From NCBI GenBank assembly GCA_004295005.1, contig SHNG01000107.1, positions 1-64,000 on the forward strand: DNA of 64,000 nucleotides. Direction: 5' to 3'. Source of the DNA: Gammaproteobacteria bacterium. Lineage in GTDB: Bacteria; Pseudomonadota; Gammaproteobacteria; Xanthomonadales; Rhodanobacteraceae. Positions 45,419 through 54,911 of this stretch are shown piece after piece. A program made the translations under genes and the position numbers. The notes under the pieces are model-generated. The model was not told the DNA's origin. It made no database searches and worked only from the letters and a program-made list of their open reading frames with translations. Each line of letters opens with the position of its first letter. Positions within the stretch are counted from its first letter, which is position 1.

Positions 45419-46362
45419 AACCGAATTCTGAAAGCCAGTCAGACCTTGGCAAGCGCGTGCTTGCGGGCGTGGCCTTGCTGGCCGTTTGCGGTGGGCTGCT
45501 GGCCGCCCAGGCACGCTGGCATTTTGCTTCGGTCAACCCGCTGGTTTTCAGTTTTTTCATCGTGCTTGCCTTGCTCTACGTTGGCGGACCACGCTACCGC
45601 CGCTTGCCGATCATTGCGCACGTGGCCATCTATACCGCGGTGGCAACCCTGGTGATGCTTCTGCTCGGAGCCGCGCCGTGGGTCGCGCTGGCCATCCCGC
45701 TCACCTTGTTTGCGCTGTTCCTGCGCGTCTCATGGGAAAACATGTTGCACGGCGGCCGCGCGCCCAGGTCCACGCGTCGCAACGATGGCGCGTCACGCAA
45801 TTCGGTCAGCCTTTCGAAAAGCGGCATGGACAAGGCAAAGCCCAAGTCCACCCGCTGGCAGACGTTTCTGCGCGTCGTGCGGCACAGCCTGCTTGCGCCC
45901 TGGCATGCCCGTGCCTGGCATGCGGATGCCCTGCAGAGGGCAATCCGCGACTGCATCGCTCGCTCCGAACTCACGCACCTGGGCGAGATCGTGGTTGCCA
46001 TCGAGACGCGCTGGGTCACCCTCGACATTCGCAACGGGATGACCCCGGCGCAGAACGCGCGCAATCGCTTTGCCGAACTCGGGGTGTGGAATACCGAACT
46101 CAACAATGGCGTGCTGATCCATGTGACCCTGGCTGAGCAGGCCATTGACCTGGTGGCGGACCGCGGAATTGCGTCACGCGTTGATACTGCGAAGTGGCAG
46201 GAAATTGCCGACTCGCTGGCGCTGAGCTGCAAGCAGGGCTCGATTCAAGATGGCCTGCTCGCCGCCATCGAATCGGTCGGGCAACTGTTGCATGCGCACT
46301 TCCCTGCCGATGCCGACCAGATAACCCCGAATGAGTTGGGCGATGGCATGGTGCTGACGTGA
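45415..46362 (+). CDS. TPM-domain protein (third) with N-terminal membrane helices
   Basis: 315 residues from a GTG at 45415. Three to four hydrophobic segments lie within residues 15-105 (VLAGVALLAVCGGLLA, LVFSFFIVLALLYVGG, AVATLVMLLLGAAPWVALAI). A basic linker and a cytosolic TPM domain follow (about 160-315), closely paralleling the second copy (GVWNTELNNGVLIHVTLAEQA, IDLVADRGIA.., NELGDGMVLT). It probably arose by duplication and fusion. It overlaps the downstream gene by 4 bases (GTGA). Confidence 0.85.
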   Translation: MKPNSESQSDLGKRVLAGVALLAVCGGLLAAQARWHFASVNPLVFSFFIVLALLYVGGPRYRRLPIIAHVAIYTAVATLVMLLLGAAPWVALAIPLTLFALFLRVSWENMLHGGRAPRSTRRNDGASRNSVSLSKSGMDKAKPKSTRWQTFLRVVRHSLLAPWHARAWHADALQRAIRDCIARSELTHLGEIVVAIETRWVTLDIRNGMTPAQNARNRFAELGVWNTELNNGVLIHVTLAEQAIDLVADRGIASRVDTAKWQEIADSLALSCKQGSIQDGLLAAIESVGQLLHAHFPADADQITPNELGDGMVLT

Positions 46363-46829
46363 ACGACCCCATCCAGAGCGTGCTGGGCACCAGTCCTTCC
46401 GCATTGGCGGCCTGGCTGTTTTTCAGCATTTTTGCCGCTTTTCTGCTCGGCATGACCTGTGAAACCCTGCGTATTCCCAAGCGCCTGCGACCTGTCGTGG
46501 TTGCGCCGACGGTGCTCGCTGCATGCTGGGCGTTGGATTCACCCTGGCAACTGCTGCCGATCATTGCCTTGCTTGCAGCGGGTACTGCCTGGATGTTGGC
46601 AAGGATGACCGTCAAGCATTACGTCAAGGTCCTCGGTCGCGATCACGCGGTGAACTATTCGCAGGTCAAAGGGGGCATCAGGGAGCGGTTGCACGGGGAG
46701 GCTGCGGCTCTGCGCAAGGCACTGGTGCAGAATGATTCCCCATCGGTGGCCGATGCGCCGCAGGTGTCCGCTGAATCTGCTTCCATCCGGGCTCCCCACG
46801 CAGTTCGAGTCGTCAGCGCACGCTGGTAA
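46359..46829 (+). CDS. small membrane protein of unknown function
   Basis: 156 residues from a GTG overlapping the previous stop. About two to three hydrophobic stretches (AAWLFFSIFAAFLLGMTCE, VVVAPTVLAACWALDS, LLPIIALLAAGTAWMLA) precede a charged, probably cytoplasmic C terminus. No family recognised. Last gene of the LemA-TPM operon, so a structural or anchoring role there is possible. Confidence 0.65.
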   Translation: MNDPIQSVLGTSPSALAAWLFFSIFAAFLLGMTCETLRIPKRLRPVVVAPTVLAACWALDSPWQLLPIIALLAAGTAWMLARMTVKHYVKVLGRDHAVNYSQVKGGIRERLHGEAAALRKALVQNDSPSVADAPQVSAESASIRAPHAVRVVSARW

Positions 46830-46910
46830 GGATCCGATCAAGGTCTCTGGATCGTTCCCGCGAAGCCTGCTTCTGTAGAATGACGGGTTTCCTTCGTCCG
46901 AACCGACCCC

Positions 46911-48608
46911 ATGCGTCTTTCCCGATTTCACCTGGCCACCGTCAAGGAAGTCCCCGCCGATGCCGAAATCATCAGCCACAAGCTGATGCTGCGCGCCGGC
47001 ATGATTCGCAAGCTCGCCTCCGGCATCTACACCTGGGCACCGCTGGGTTTGCGCGTGTTGCGCAAGGTCGAGGCCATCGTGCGCGAGGAAATGAACCGCG
47101 CCGGTGCCATCGAGATGCTTATGCCTTCGATCCAGCCCCAGGAGTTGTGGGAGGAAACCGGGCGCTGGCAGAAATTCGGCGGCCAGTTGCTGAAGATCAA
47201 GGATCGCAAGGAAGCCGGTTACTGCTACGGCCCCACCCACGAGGAAGTGGTCACCGATTTCGCCCGCAACGAGCTGAAGTCCTACAAGCAGTTGCCGGTC
47301 AATTTCTACCAGATCCAGACCAAGTTCCGCGACGAGATCCGTCCGCGTTTCGGCGTGATGCGCGCGCGCGAATTCCTGATGAAGGATGCGTATTCCTTCC
47401 ACTCCGACGCGGAAAGCCTGGCGGCCGAATACCGCAACATGTACGACACTTATACGCGCATTTTCACCCGCCTCGGCTTGCGCTTCCGCGCGGTGGATGC
47501 CGATACCGGCGCCATTGGCGGCAGCGCGTCACACGAATTCCACGTGCTTGCGGATTCCGGCGAGGATGCCATTGCCTTTTCCACCGAATCCGACTACGCC
47601 GCCAATGTGGAGAAGGCCGAAGCATTGGCACCCACGGGCAGCCGACCTTCGCCAACAGCCAGCGCATCTGCGATCGACACGCCGACCCAGAAATCCATCG
47701 AGGAAATCTGCGCCTTCCTCAAGGTTGACCCCCGCCACTGCATCAAGACCATCGTCGTGCGTGGCACGGAAGGTCTCGTTGCCCTGTGCGTTCGTGGCGA
47801 TCACGAGGTCAATGAGATAAAGGCCGCGCGCCTGGATGAAATGCCGGGTGACTCGAAACTTGCCGACGAAGCGGAAATCGAGCGCGCGATTGGCTGCAAA
47901 CCCGGTTTCATCGGCCCGGTCGGTTTGCCGGAATCCATCCCCGTGATTGTTGATCGCGATGCTGCGCTGGTGGCGGATTTTGTCTGCGGTGCCAACGCCA
48001 ACGGCCAACACCTGCGTGGGGTCAACTGGGAGCGCGACGCGCGCATCACGCGCATTGCCGATTTGCGCAAGGTTGTGGAAGGCGACGCCTCGCCGGATGG
48101 CAGGGGCACGCTTGGCATTGCCCGCGGTATCGAGGTAGGGCATGTTTTCCAGCTCGGCGACAAATACGCCGACGCCCTGCATGCCACGGTGCTCGACGAT
48201 CAGGGCAAGGCACGCGTGATGTCCATGGGCTGCTATGGCATCGGCGTCAGTCGTATTGTCGCCGCCGCCATCGAGCAGAATCACGACGAGACCGGGATCA
48301 TCTGGCCGCAGGCCATGGCACCGTGGCAGGTGGTGATCTGCCCGATCAACATGGCGCAGAGCGCCGCCGTGCGCGAAGAAGCCGAACGCTTGTATGCCGA
48401 ACTGGAAGCACGCGGCATCGAAGTGCTGCTGGATGACCGTGGCCTGCGCCCCGGAGCCATGTTTGCCGATTCTGAACTGATCGGCATCCCGCATCGCATC
48501 GTCATTGGTGATCGCGGCCTTGCCAGCGGCAGCTACGAGTACCGTCGCCGCGGAGAGGCGGAGAACCGCTCGCTAAGCCGCGACGAGTTGCTCGCCCTGT
48601 TCGACTGA
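46911..48608 (+). CDS. proS: prolyl-tRNA synthetase, bacterial long form
   Basis: A class II aminoacyl-tRNA synthetase charging tRNA-Pro. 565 residues. Motif 1 region ([19 protein letters not shown]), motif 2 [25 protein letters not shown] and motif 3 [16 protein letters not shown] are seen. An insertion of about 230-400 contains the YbaK-like editing domain (ISPTQKS-type [11 protein letters not shown].., [11 protein letters not shown]) that removes mischarged Ala-tRNA-Pro. A C-terminal anticodon domain follows. It stands alone. Confidence 0.96.
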   Translation: MRLSRFHLATVKEVPADAEIISHKLMLRAGMIRKLASGIYTWAPLGLRVLRKVEAIVREEMNRAGAIEMLMPSIQPQELWEETGRWQKFGGQLLKIKDRKEAGYCYGPTHEEVVTDFARNELKSYKQLPVNFYQIQTKFRDEIRPRFGVMRAREFLMKDAYSFHSDAESLAAEYRNMYDTYTRIFTRLGLRFRAVDADTGAIGGSASHEFHVLADSGEDAIAFSTESDYAANVEKAEALAPTGSRPSPTASASAIDTPTQKSIEEICAFLKVDPRHCIKTIVVRGTEGLVALCVRGDHEVNEIKAARLDEMPGDSKLADEAEIERAIGCKPGFIGPVGLPESIPVIVDRDAALVADFVCGANANGQHLRGVNWERDARITRIADLRKVVEGDASPDGRGTLGIARGIEVGHVFQLGDKYADALHATVLDDQGKARVMSMGCYGIGVSRIVAAAIEQNHDETGIIWPQAMAPWQVVICPINMAQSAAVREEAERLYAELEARGIEVLLDDRGLRPGAMFADSELIGIPHRIVIGDRGLASGSYEYRRRGEAENRSLSRDELLALFD

Positions 48609-48657
48609 TGCCGTCGCTGCTGCCCAGCCGCAACACCGTTCCACTGCCACGGATGGC

Positions 48658-49458
48658 ATGGGAATGGAGTCGGCACCCGGCATGAGCAGCGACACTCCGG
48701 AATCACCGCAAGGCACGCGGCGGCGCCATCTGCTGGTGCGGGAGATTCGCGCGCTGGCTCCCTTTGCCATCGTAGTCGTGCTGGTCGTGGTGGCGATGGT
48801 TTTGCTCGGTCAGGAAGCCGAACGGCACATGGATGCCATCGAAGCCTGGATCGGTCAGCTCGGCAAACTCGGCATGCTGATCTTCATCCTGCTGGTGGTT
48901 GTCGGCACCTCGCTGCTGGTTCCCGAGTCGTTGTTTGGCCTGGCTGCCGGAGCCTTGTTTGGTCTGACCTGGGGCGTTCTGGTGATGCTGGTCGGCAACC
49001 TTCTGGCCTGTGCCCTGCAATTTGCCCTGGCACACCGATGGCTGCGCGGCCCCATTCAGCACGCACTGGATTCCAGGCCTCTCTTGCGGGCAATCCAGAA
49101 GGCGGTGGTTCGCGATGAACTGCGCCTGCAGGCGATGCTGCGCTTGACCCCGCTCAATCCGGCGTTGATCAGCTATCTGCTCGGCGCTGCCGGCGTGCGT
49201 TTTGCCGGTTTCATGCTGGTCAGTCCCTTGCTGGCCGCACACTTTGTTCTGGAGGTCTATCTCGGCCACGCCGGAAAACAATTGCTTGAACACGGCCTGG
49301 AGGATGGTTCCGCGATTGGCACCGACACGATGCTGACCTATGCGGCCGGCATCATCGGCATAGCCGCAATTGTCCTGGTCTCGCGAACGGCCCATCGCGC
49401 GGTCCTGCGCGCACTCAACGAGCAAGCGGCAACCAACGACACAAATCCATCGTCCTGA
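48658..49458 (+). CDS. VTT/SNARE-associated (TVP38/TMEM64, DedA-like) membrane protein
   Basis: 266 residues with about six hydrophobic segments. The VTT core includes LFGLAAGALFGLTWGVLVML and a re-entrant pattern ending LRLTPLNPALISYLLGAAGVRF, the conserved R-x-x-P region of the TVP38/DedA group, thought to move lipids across membranes. Alternative starts at 48664 and 48682 are in frame; none has a strong ribosome binding site. Nearby genes do not define its role. Confidence 0.78.
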   Translation: MGMESAPGMSSDTPESPQGTRRRHLLVREIRALAPFAIVVVLVVVAMVLLGQEAERHMDAIEAWIGQLGKLGMLIFILLVVVGTSLLVPESLFGLAAGALFGLTWGVLVMLVGNLLACALQFALAHRWLRGPIQHALDSRPLLRAIQKAVVRDELRLQAMLRLTPLNPALISYLLGAAGVRFAGFMLVSPLLAAHFVLEVYLGHAGKQLLEHGLEDGSAIGTDTMLTYAAGIIGIAAIVLVSRTAHRAVLRALNEQAATNDTNPSS

Positions 49459-49631
49459 GCGGACAGCGCAACTGCCGCCAGCAGCGGATGGATCGCGACC
49501 CGCCCTGAATCGACCTGCAACGTCGGCGCGTCCGGCAGATCGATGATGCTGCAACGCAGCATCTACTTGCGTATCATGGCACCCGGCTTTGCACTGCGGC
49601 GCCTCGTGCGCGCACCACTCGAGGAACCCCA

Positions 49632-50168
49632 ATGGCTCTGCAACTCATCTCCACCGGCAAGGACGTACCCAACGACATCAACGTCATCATCGAGATCCCG
49701 AAGGATGCCGAACCGGTCAAGTACGAGGTCGACAAGGCCACCGGGGCGATCTTCGTCGACCGCGTGCTGTCCACGCCGATGCGCTATCCCTGCAACTACG
49801 GCTACATCCCGCAGACCCTGGGTGGCGACGGCGACCCGCTCGATGTATTGGTGATCCTGCCCCTGCCGCTGGTGCCGGGTTCGGCCATCCGCTGTCGTCC
49901 TGTGGGCGTGTTGCGCATGAGCGACGAAGCCGGCGCCGACGAGAAACTGGTGGCCGTGCCGGTGCCGAGGGTCTTCGAAGGCTATGCGCACATCACCGAC
50001 ATCGAGCAGGTTTCAAGGCACTGGCTGGACCGTATTGGCCATTTCTTCGAGCACTACAAGGATCTCGAAAAAGGCAAATGGGTAAAGCTCGAAGGTTGGG
50101 GCAGCGCCGACGATGCAAAGGCGGAGATCCTCGCCGGGGTCGCGCGCTACCAGCAGGCCAGCACGTAG
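49632..50168 (+). CDS. ppa: inorganic pyrophosphatase, family I
   Basis: Hydrolyses pyrophosphate, pulling biosynthetic reactions forward. 178 residues. The active-site signature DGDPLDVLVI (Asp triad), RYPCNYGYIPQT and the HFFEHYKDLEKGKWVKLEGW motif place it in soluble family I. A cytoplasmic hexamer is expected. It stands alone, tail to tail with a small acetyltransferase gene 3 bases away. Confidence 0.96.
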   Translation: MALQLISTGKDVPNDINVIIEIPKDAEPVKYEVDKATGAIFVDRVLSTPMRYPCNYGYIPQTLGGDGDPLDVLVILPLPLVPGSAIRCRPVGVLRMSDEAGADEKLVAVPVPRVFEGYAHITDIEQVSRHWLDRIGHFFEHYKDLEKGKWVKLEGWGSADDAKAEILAGVARYQQAST

Positions 50169-50171
50169 GCA

Positions 50172-50447
50172 TTACGCACGCAGGTCGGCGAACTCGACAT
50201 GCTTGTTGAGGTACGCCTCGGCATACGAGCACTCGGCCAGCACCTTCCAGCCCAGCTTGCGCGCCGATTCCAGCGCAAATTTCGTCAGTTGCCCGGCGAT
50301 GCCGCGCCCGCCCAGGCTGGCCGGCACGATGGTATGGGTGATGGTCATGGTGGTGCCGGACAGGTGGTAGTCGATCACGCACTCCTGGCCTTCCACCACC
50401 GCAACAAACCGGTTGTGGCTGGGTTCATGTGCAATTGCAAGGGTCAT
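50172..50447 (-). CDS. small GNAT-family acetyltransferase (YjdJ/COG2388 type)
   Basis: 91 residues, the minimal GNAT fold of the COG2388 class. Features: FVAVVEGQECVIDYHL, MTITHTIVPASLGGRGIAGQLTKFAL-type acetyl-CoA loop (GGRGIAG) and the ending CSYAEAYLNKHVEFADL. Proteins of this kind are small N-acetyltransferases of uncertain substrate. It lies convergent with ppa. Confidence 0.85.
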   Translation of the reverse strand: MTLAIAHEPSHNRFVAVVEGQECVIDYHLSGTTMTITHTIVPASLGGRGIAGQLTKFALESARKLGWKVLAECSYAEAYLNKHVEFADLRA

Positions 50448-50514
50448 TGCGGACTCTCCTCAAAGAAAATCGTTTGACTGACGTCGCTGAAGCTTGCGCC
50501 AAGCGGCAAGTTGA

Positions 50515-51531
50515 TCAGCCACGCCTGAGCAACTCGCGCAAGTCGATCAGGGCGGCATTGGCGCGCGAAATGTAGTTGGCAAGCACCAGCGAGTGATTGG
50601 CGAAAAACCCGAACGGGGTTCCATTCAGGACCATCGGACTGTGGATGGGGCCTTGTGCCTCCTCAAGCTCGCGAATGACCTGCTCCAGGCTGACCAGCGC
50701 ATTCTTGTCGCCCAGCACCGGTGCGAAATCCACCCGCAGCGCCTCGAGTTGTTCGCGCAAGGCCCAGGTGTATCCGCGCGCCTCGTAAAAGTTGTCATCG
50801 ATCTTTGACCACGGCGTCTTGACCATGCGCTCGCCGGGTGCCGGTCGCGATTGCTGGGCGTTGCCATCATTGGCCAGGTCGGTATCGATGCGCGTTTGTC
50901 CAACGCTGGCCGAGAGGCGCTGCGACAGCGAACCGAGGCGGGTCGAGACCACCGAGAGGTAGTCCGCGAGATTGTCGGCGCGCGCATAGAACTGCGCATC
51001 ATCCAGATCATCATCGGCAAGCCGGTCGGCATAGTTTTCAATGCGCTCGATCGCCTTGCGATATTGGCTTTCCGAGCTCGGCAGCAACCAGCGGTCATTG
51101 GGTGAACTGAACAGGGGTTCGGCTTCCTGCAAGTCCTTGTCTTCGACGGACTGCGTTTGCGAACGACTGAATTCGTTGCGCAAGGCGCGGGTCAGATCGC
51201 GTGAGGCGGTGACCACGCCAAACTCCCAATTGGGCATGTTGTCCATGATCACGCCGGGAGGAAGCTTGTCGTTGCTCAGATAGCCTCCGCGCTTGTCGAG
51301 CATGATCTTCGCACTGTGGACAAGCGCAGTCGTGGTCGCCGACCCGACCACGACACGCTGGTTGTTCAGCGATGCGCGTTGGCGGGCAACCTCGACCGGA
51401 TCGAAATAATCGGGCTCGGTGTCCCACCACCACATCAATCCCAGCGTGCCCAGTGCCAGCAACAGGAGCACTGCCCATACGCCGCGGGCAAACCACGATG
51501 TCGGGTTGGCCCCTGAATCAACCGTTTGCAT
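50515..51531 (-). CDS. DUF2333-family inner-membrane-anchored protein
   Basis: 338 residues from ATG 51531, which has GGAGG five bases upstream; longer in-frame extensions are ignored. One membrane helix (about residues 17-36: GVWAVLLLLALGTLGLMWWW) is followed by a periplasmic or cytoplasmic helical domain (WALREQLEALRVDFAPVL, NHSLVLANYISRANAALIDL). DUF2333 is found in gammaproteobacteria without known function. Divergent from the small gene at 51889. Confidence 0.82.
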   Translation of the reverse strand: MQTVDSGANPTSWFARGVWAVLLLLALGTLGLMWWWDTEPDYFDPVEVARQRASLNNQRVVVGSATTTALVHSAKIMLDKRGGYLSNDKLPPGVIMDNMPNWEFGVVTASRDLTRALRNEFSRSQTQSVEDKDLQEAEPLFSSPNDRWLLPSSESQYRKAIERIENYADRLADDDLDDAQFYARADNLADYLSVVSTRLGSLSQRLSASVGQTRIDTDLANDGNAQQSRPAPGERMVKTPWSKIDDNFYEARGYTWALREQLEALRVDFAPVLGDKNALVSLEQVIRELEEAQGPIHSPMVLNGTPFGFFANHSLVLANYISRANAALIDLRELLRRG

Positions 51532-51888
51532 GAATCCTCCTGCCAAGGCACGTTCACCTGCATGCCACATTGTCGCCCGATTCACGCCTCTGCATGGACT
51601 TGCCGACGCGACCCTTTGGCCCGATATGGATGGCAAGTTGCCACCTTGCAAGAGGTAAAATGCCGCGAAACGCGTGATTCGTGCGGCGTGTAGGAAATTT
51701 CCTACGTTCACTCGCGACAAAACCCCGATGACGACCGGCCCGCGTTTGTCCATCCTGCGAGTGCGCCAATCGCCTTGAGGAGCCAGCGCTCCAGCGAATT
51801 GACCAGAAGCCTGCTTTTAACGCAGCAATGGCAAGGCAGGCGGATTCTCAAACACCTGCCAGCCCCTGAACACAGAGTTTAACCAGCC
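51532..51888. other. divergent intergenic region with a perfect 16-bp palindrome (51690-51705)
   Basis: A 357-base stretch without a gene. GTAGGAAATTTCCTAC at 51690-51705 is fully self-complementary and flanked by CGTGTAGG..CTACGTTC. It has the size of a dimeric regulator site between DUF2333 and the plus-strand genes. No regulator gene is adjacent. Confidence 0.5.
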
Positions 51889-52071
51889 ATGATCCGTGCA
51901 GAAGCCAGAAACACCCTGACCCAGATTCGCACCCTGACCCGCCTGGAGGCGTGGATCCGCTGCGCCAAGGCGGAGCTTGCCAGCACGCCGGGCGACGCGC
52001 TGCTGGCCGAGTTCATCCGCGTCAATGAACGCCTGCTTGCGGATGAGCGCGAAAAGCTCAAGGCTGCCTGA
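51889..52071 (+). CDS. possible 60-residue helical protein
   Basis: MIRAEARNTLTQIRTLTRL.. is a basic-acidic helical peptide of 60 residues with codon use like its neighbours. No ribosome binding site stands out and no family is recognised. It precedes the metalloprotease gene by 73 bases on the same strand. Treat as tentative. Confidence 0.35.
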   Translation: MIRAEARNTLTQIRTLTRLEAWIRCAKAELASTPGDALLAEFIRVNERLLADEREKLKAA

Positions 52072-52144
52072 ACCAGCCGTGGAGCACTTGTAGCTTTCGC
52101 AACATCGCGTTAGCCTGAGCGAGCGCATTCAGGGAGAAGGACTG

Positions 52145-53516
52145 ATGAAACCGCGCGACGCACTGGTAGCCGCGATGCTGGTTTGCAGCATCGCCCCCCC
52201 AAGAAGCCCGCGCTGAAGTCAGCGTGGACTCCTTCCTGATCGAACCTTTCGATCCGCAGCAAAATCTGTTGTCCTACATTGGCCGCTCCAACGGGCCTGG
52301 CCCCTTTGCGGTCGGTGGCGAGGTCCAGAACTGGGCCGTTACCGTCAATCTGGACTTGCTGCGCAGCTTGCCGAATATCATTGTGCTGAACCTGCCGGAG
52401 CAGGAACCGGAAACGCTTCCCCGCATCCGATCTGCGACTCGCGTCAATGGTGGTTTCCTCTGGACCGGAGGCCGCGAGCGCTGTTCCGTATTGCTAAGCA
52501 ACATGAACGGTCGCTTTCGCGCGTCGATTTCGTGCCTGTATGGCCGCTACCAGGTGGAAACCACAAATCAGGGCACGCGCCTTTCGCGTATTGCGTCTGG
52601 CCCCGCTCCAGCGGCAACGCATTACGATAGTGCCGAGATCGGCAGCACGCTTGGTAGCACTCCACAATGCCAGCCTGCCCCACAGGGATCACCCGATTCC
52701 CAAATTGACGTAATGATTCTGTACACGCCACTGGTAACCCAGGGCCTGCAAGCCGAAGGGATCAACGTTCAGCAGTTCATGCAGGACACCCTGGATGAAA
52801 CCCAGCTGGCCATGGACCGCAGTACCTCGCCAGGGGAACCCGTGATTGCCAGCTTGAACCTGGTACATGCGCAGGAAGTGAATCGACCGGAGAACCATGA
52901 TTTCCTAGAAGATTTGATCTATTTGACTGACCCTGGCATCCCCGCCAACTTGCGCATTGTCCACGCGGCGGACCTGGTCATGCTGATTCGCGAGACCACG
53001 CCCGATCCCGATCAGTGCGGTTTGGCAAATACGGCCGGCCTGGGTAACACACCCGCACCGGGCCCGGACTTCGCGCCAATCGCAGTAGGAGTTACTCGAC
53101 GCCGCTGTTGCCCGCTTAACCCGCCTGCGCCGTGCTATTCGACTTTGCCGTTCCAGCATGAATTCGGTCACTTGTTTGGCGCAAACCACAACCCGGAAAA
53201 CGCGCCTCCGCCCACTGTGCCAAAGGTTCGTCCGTATGCGTTTGCTCATTGGAAAAACAATACCAGCGGCGGCGAGGAAAGTGCACGAACGATTGTGGCT
53301 TACCAACTTTCCGAGTGCGATGGCGACTGTCCACAGGTCCTGAACTACTCCAATGCGGAAGTTACCCTGACCAAACCCTGGGCGTTTCACACCGGCCTAG
53401 CAAATGAGCGCGAGAACGCGCGTGTGATTGAGGAATTCGCACCGGTCACGGCTCAGTACTGTAAATCACTGTCGAGCGATGTGATCTTTGCCAATGGCTT
53501 TGAAGCGGGGCCATGA
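52145..53516 (+). CDS. secreted zinc metalloprotease (reprolysin-like), reading frame broken at a C7 tract
   Basis: An M12-type metalloprotease. The motif IDVMILYTP and the zinc site HEFGHLFGANH (HExxHxxGxxH) lie in the plus-strand frame beginning 52224. That frame has no signal peptide and starts only with a GTG lacking a ribosome binding site. An ATG at 52145 with a strong GGGAGAAGG site encodes a signal-like MKPRDALVAAMLVCSIA but runs into a stop at about 52214. Removing one C from the seven at 52194-52200 joins the two frames, giving a normal signal peptide with an ARA-E cleavage site. The C terminus ends VIFANGFEAGP. Confidence 0.75.
52194..52200 (+). other. C7 homopolymer at the frameshift
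   Basis: Seven consecutive C residues inside the signal-peptide codons of the metalloprotease gene. One fewer or four more C would restore the frame. It is either slipped-strand (phase-variation type) tract, a fixed mutation, or a sequencing error. Confidence 0.7.
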
Positions 53517-53517
53517 A

Positions 53518-54168
53518 ATGCACGTCCTTGCACGCCATGTGTCATTCGCAATGATTGTGCTTGTCAGCATGACCTCGCACGCCGCTGGAATTGCGCTGGC
53601 CTCCAAACCATTGCCGCAGCAGCCTGCAGACTTCATTCCCACCGATCTGGCAGTGCAATTCAGCGCGGAACCCACGGATGGCATTGAATCCGGCCAGACA
53701 ATTCATTTCACCGTGAGCGTGACCAATCACGGACCCGAGCCAGTGGAAAGCGTCACCTTGATGAGCTCGAATTTTGTTGACGAGTTCTATCTGGACAACG
53801 CAACCGCGGACTGCCAAGCGTTTCTGACCCGAATTACTGATGGCAATGGTTTTTATTATTACAACCAGATCTGGTATCCGGCATTTTTTTCCACGTTGGA
53901 AGTAGGCGAGGCCCGCACCTGTCATTTCACGCTTGATTTTTCTCATCTGGCACCGCCTGTATTCCCGTTCAGCTTTGGGCTTGCCAGTTACGAAACCGAT
54001 CTCAATCCGGCCAACGACACACAGGCTGTCGTGCTGCGCCGAGGCCGCCTGCCCGCCACCTTGCCCACTCTTTCGCCGCAAGCGCAGATCCTGTTGGGAT
54101 TGGGCATGCTGGCCTGCGCAGGATTGGCCATTCGTCACCGCAGGCGGAGCTTCTCAACCCAAGCGTGA
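53518..54168 (+). CDS. exported DUF11-like protein with IPTL-CTERM-like sorting tail
   Basis: 216 residues from ATG 53518, one base after the metalloprotease stop region. A signal peptide (FAMIVLVSMTSHAAGIALA) is followed by an immunoglobulin-like domain (DLAVQFSAEPTDGIESGQT, HFTVSVTNHGPEPVESVTL) of the DUF11/CARDB type. The C terminus has LPTLSPQAQILLGLGML-ACAGLAIRHRRR, a hydrophobic helix and Arg cluster matching the IPTL-CTERM sorting-signal pattern. It is likely co-transcribed with the metalloprotease. Function unknown; a surface-anchored adhesin-like role is possible. Confidence 0.75.
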   Translation: MHVLARHVSFAMIVLVSMTSHAAGIALASKPLPQQPADFIPTDLAVQFSAEPTDGIESGQTIHFTVSVTNHGPEPVESVTLMSSNFVDEFYLDNATADCQAFLTRITDGNGFYYYNQIWYPAFFSTLEVGEARTCHFTLDFSHLAPPVFPFSFGLASYETDLNPANDTQAVVLRRGRLPATLPTLSPQAQILLGLGMLACAGLAIRHRRRSFSTQA

Positions 54169-54254
54169 CCCCTGACCTTGGTGCCAGGCAGCCCTGCACA
54201 AGCAGCAAGGTCAGGCGCTAAACTTGGGCACCTGCAATTCTTGCCATCACGCCT

Positions 54255-54911
54255 GTGCTGAGCCTTCCCGACCATCCTGTACTCGACAAGATCGCCCTGA
54301 TTGGCGGCTGTGCGAAGTTGCCCATCACCTTTGACGTTGAGCGGGCCTTGACGGAGATTGCCGTCCTCCCGCAGGGCTTCTGGGGGTCTCGCGGCGGACG
54401 CGTCGGGGTCCACAATCCTGCCCAGGCGGTGTTCCTGCGTGGCTACGCTCCTGCCGAAGGAAACCTTCCCGTCGAAGATCGCGAGGCGCTGTCCCACCTG
54501 CCTTACTTGCGCGAGCTGATTGAGCAGGTAATTCCTGCGCAACCGCTGCGCTGCCTGTTGGCCCTGCTGCCAGGAGGCAGCGTGATTGCCCCGCATATCG
54601 ACCAGGCAGACTACTTCGCCAAGACCCTGCGCATTCATTTTCCAATCACCAGCCACGAGCAGGTATGGATGTACTGCGAAGGCCTGAACTACCAACTGCG
54701 TCCTGGCGAAATCTGGGTACTCAACAACAGCGCAGGCCACGGGGTATTGAACGCGGATGCCGAGCGCTCGCGCCTGCACATGATCTGCGATTTCCTGCCG
54801 AGCCCGGAGCTGATTGCGCTGCTCGCACGTTCCGACAAGGGTTTGGGTCGGCGCAACGCCGAGGTCGAATCGCGACTGTTTGGCGGGGAAACGCGGCTGG
54901 TCTATCCGTGA
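54255..54911 (+). CDS. aspartyl/asparaginyl beta-hydroxylase-like oxygenase
   Basis: 218 residues from a GTG at 54255. It is a 2OG/Fe(II) enzyme of the Asp_Arg_Hydrox (AspH) family. Motifs: APHIDQADYFAKTLRIHFPI with H114-x-D116, R126 and H128, then NNSAGHGVLNADAERSRLH with H162, R173 and H175. These are the AspH-type metal and 2-oxoglutarate contacts. The stop codon shares four bases with the GTG of the following sulfotransferase gene, a strong sign of joint function. Substrate unknown. Confidence 0.85.
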   Translation: MLSLPDHPVLDKIALIGGCAKLPITFDVERALTEIAVLPQGFWGSRGGRVGVHNPAQAVFLRGYAPAEGNLPVEDREALSHLPYLRELIEQVIPAQPLRCLLALLPGGSVIAPHIDQADYFAKTLRIHFPITSHEQVWMYCEGLNYQLRPGEIWVLNNSAGHGVLNADAERSRLHMICDFLPSPELIALLARSDKGLGRRNAEVESRLFGGETRLVYP

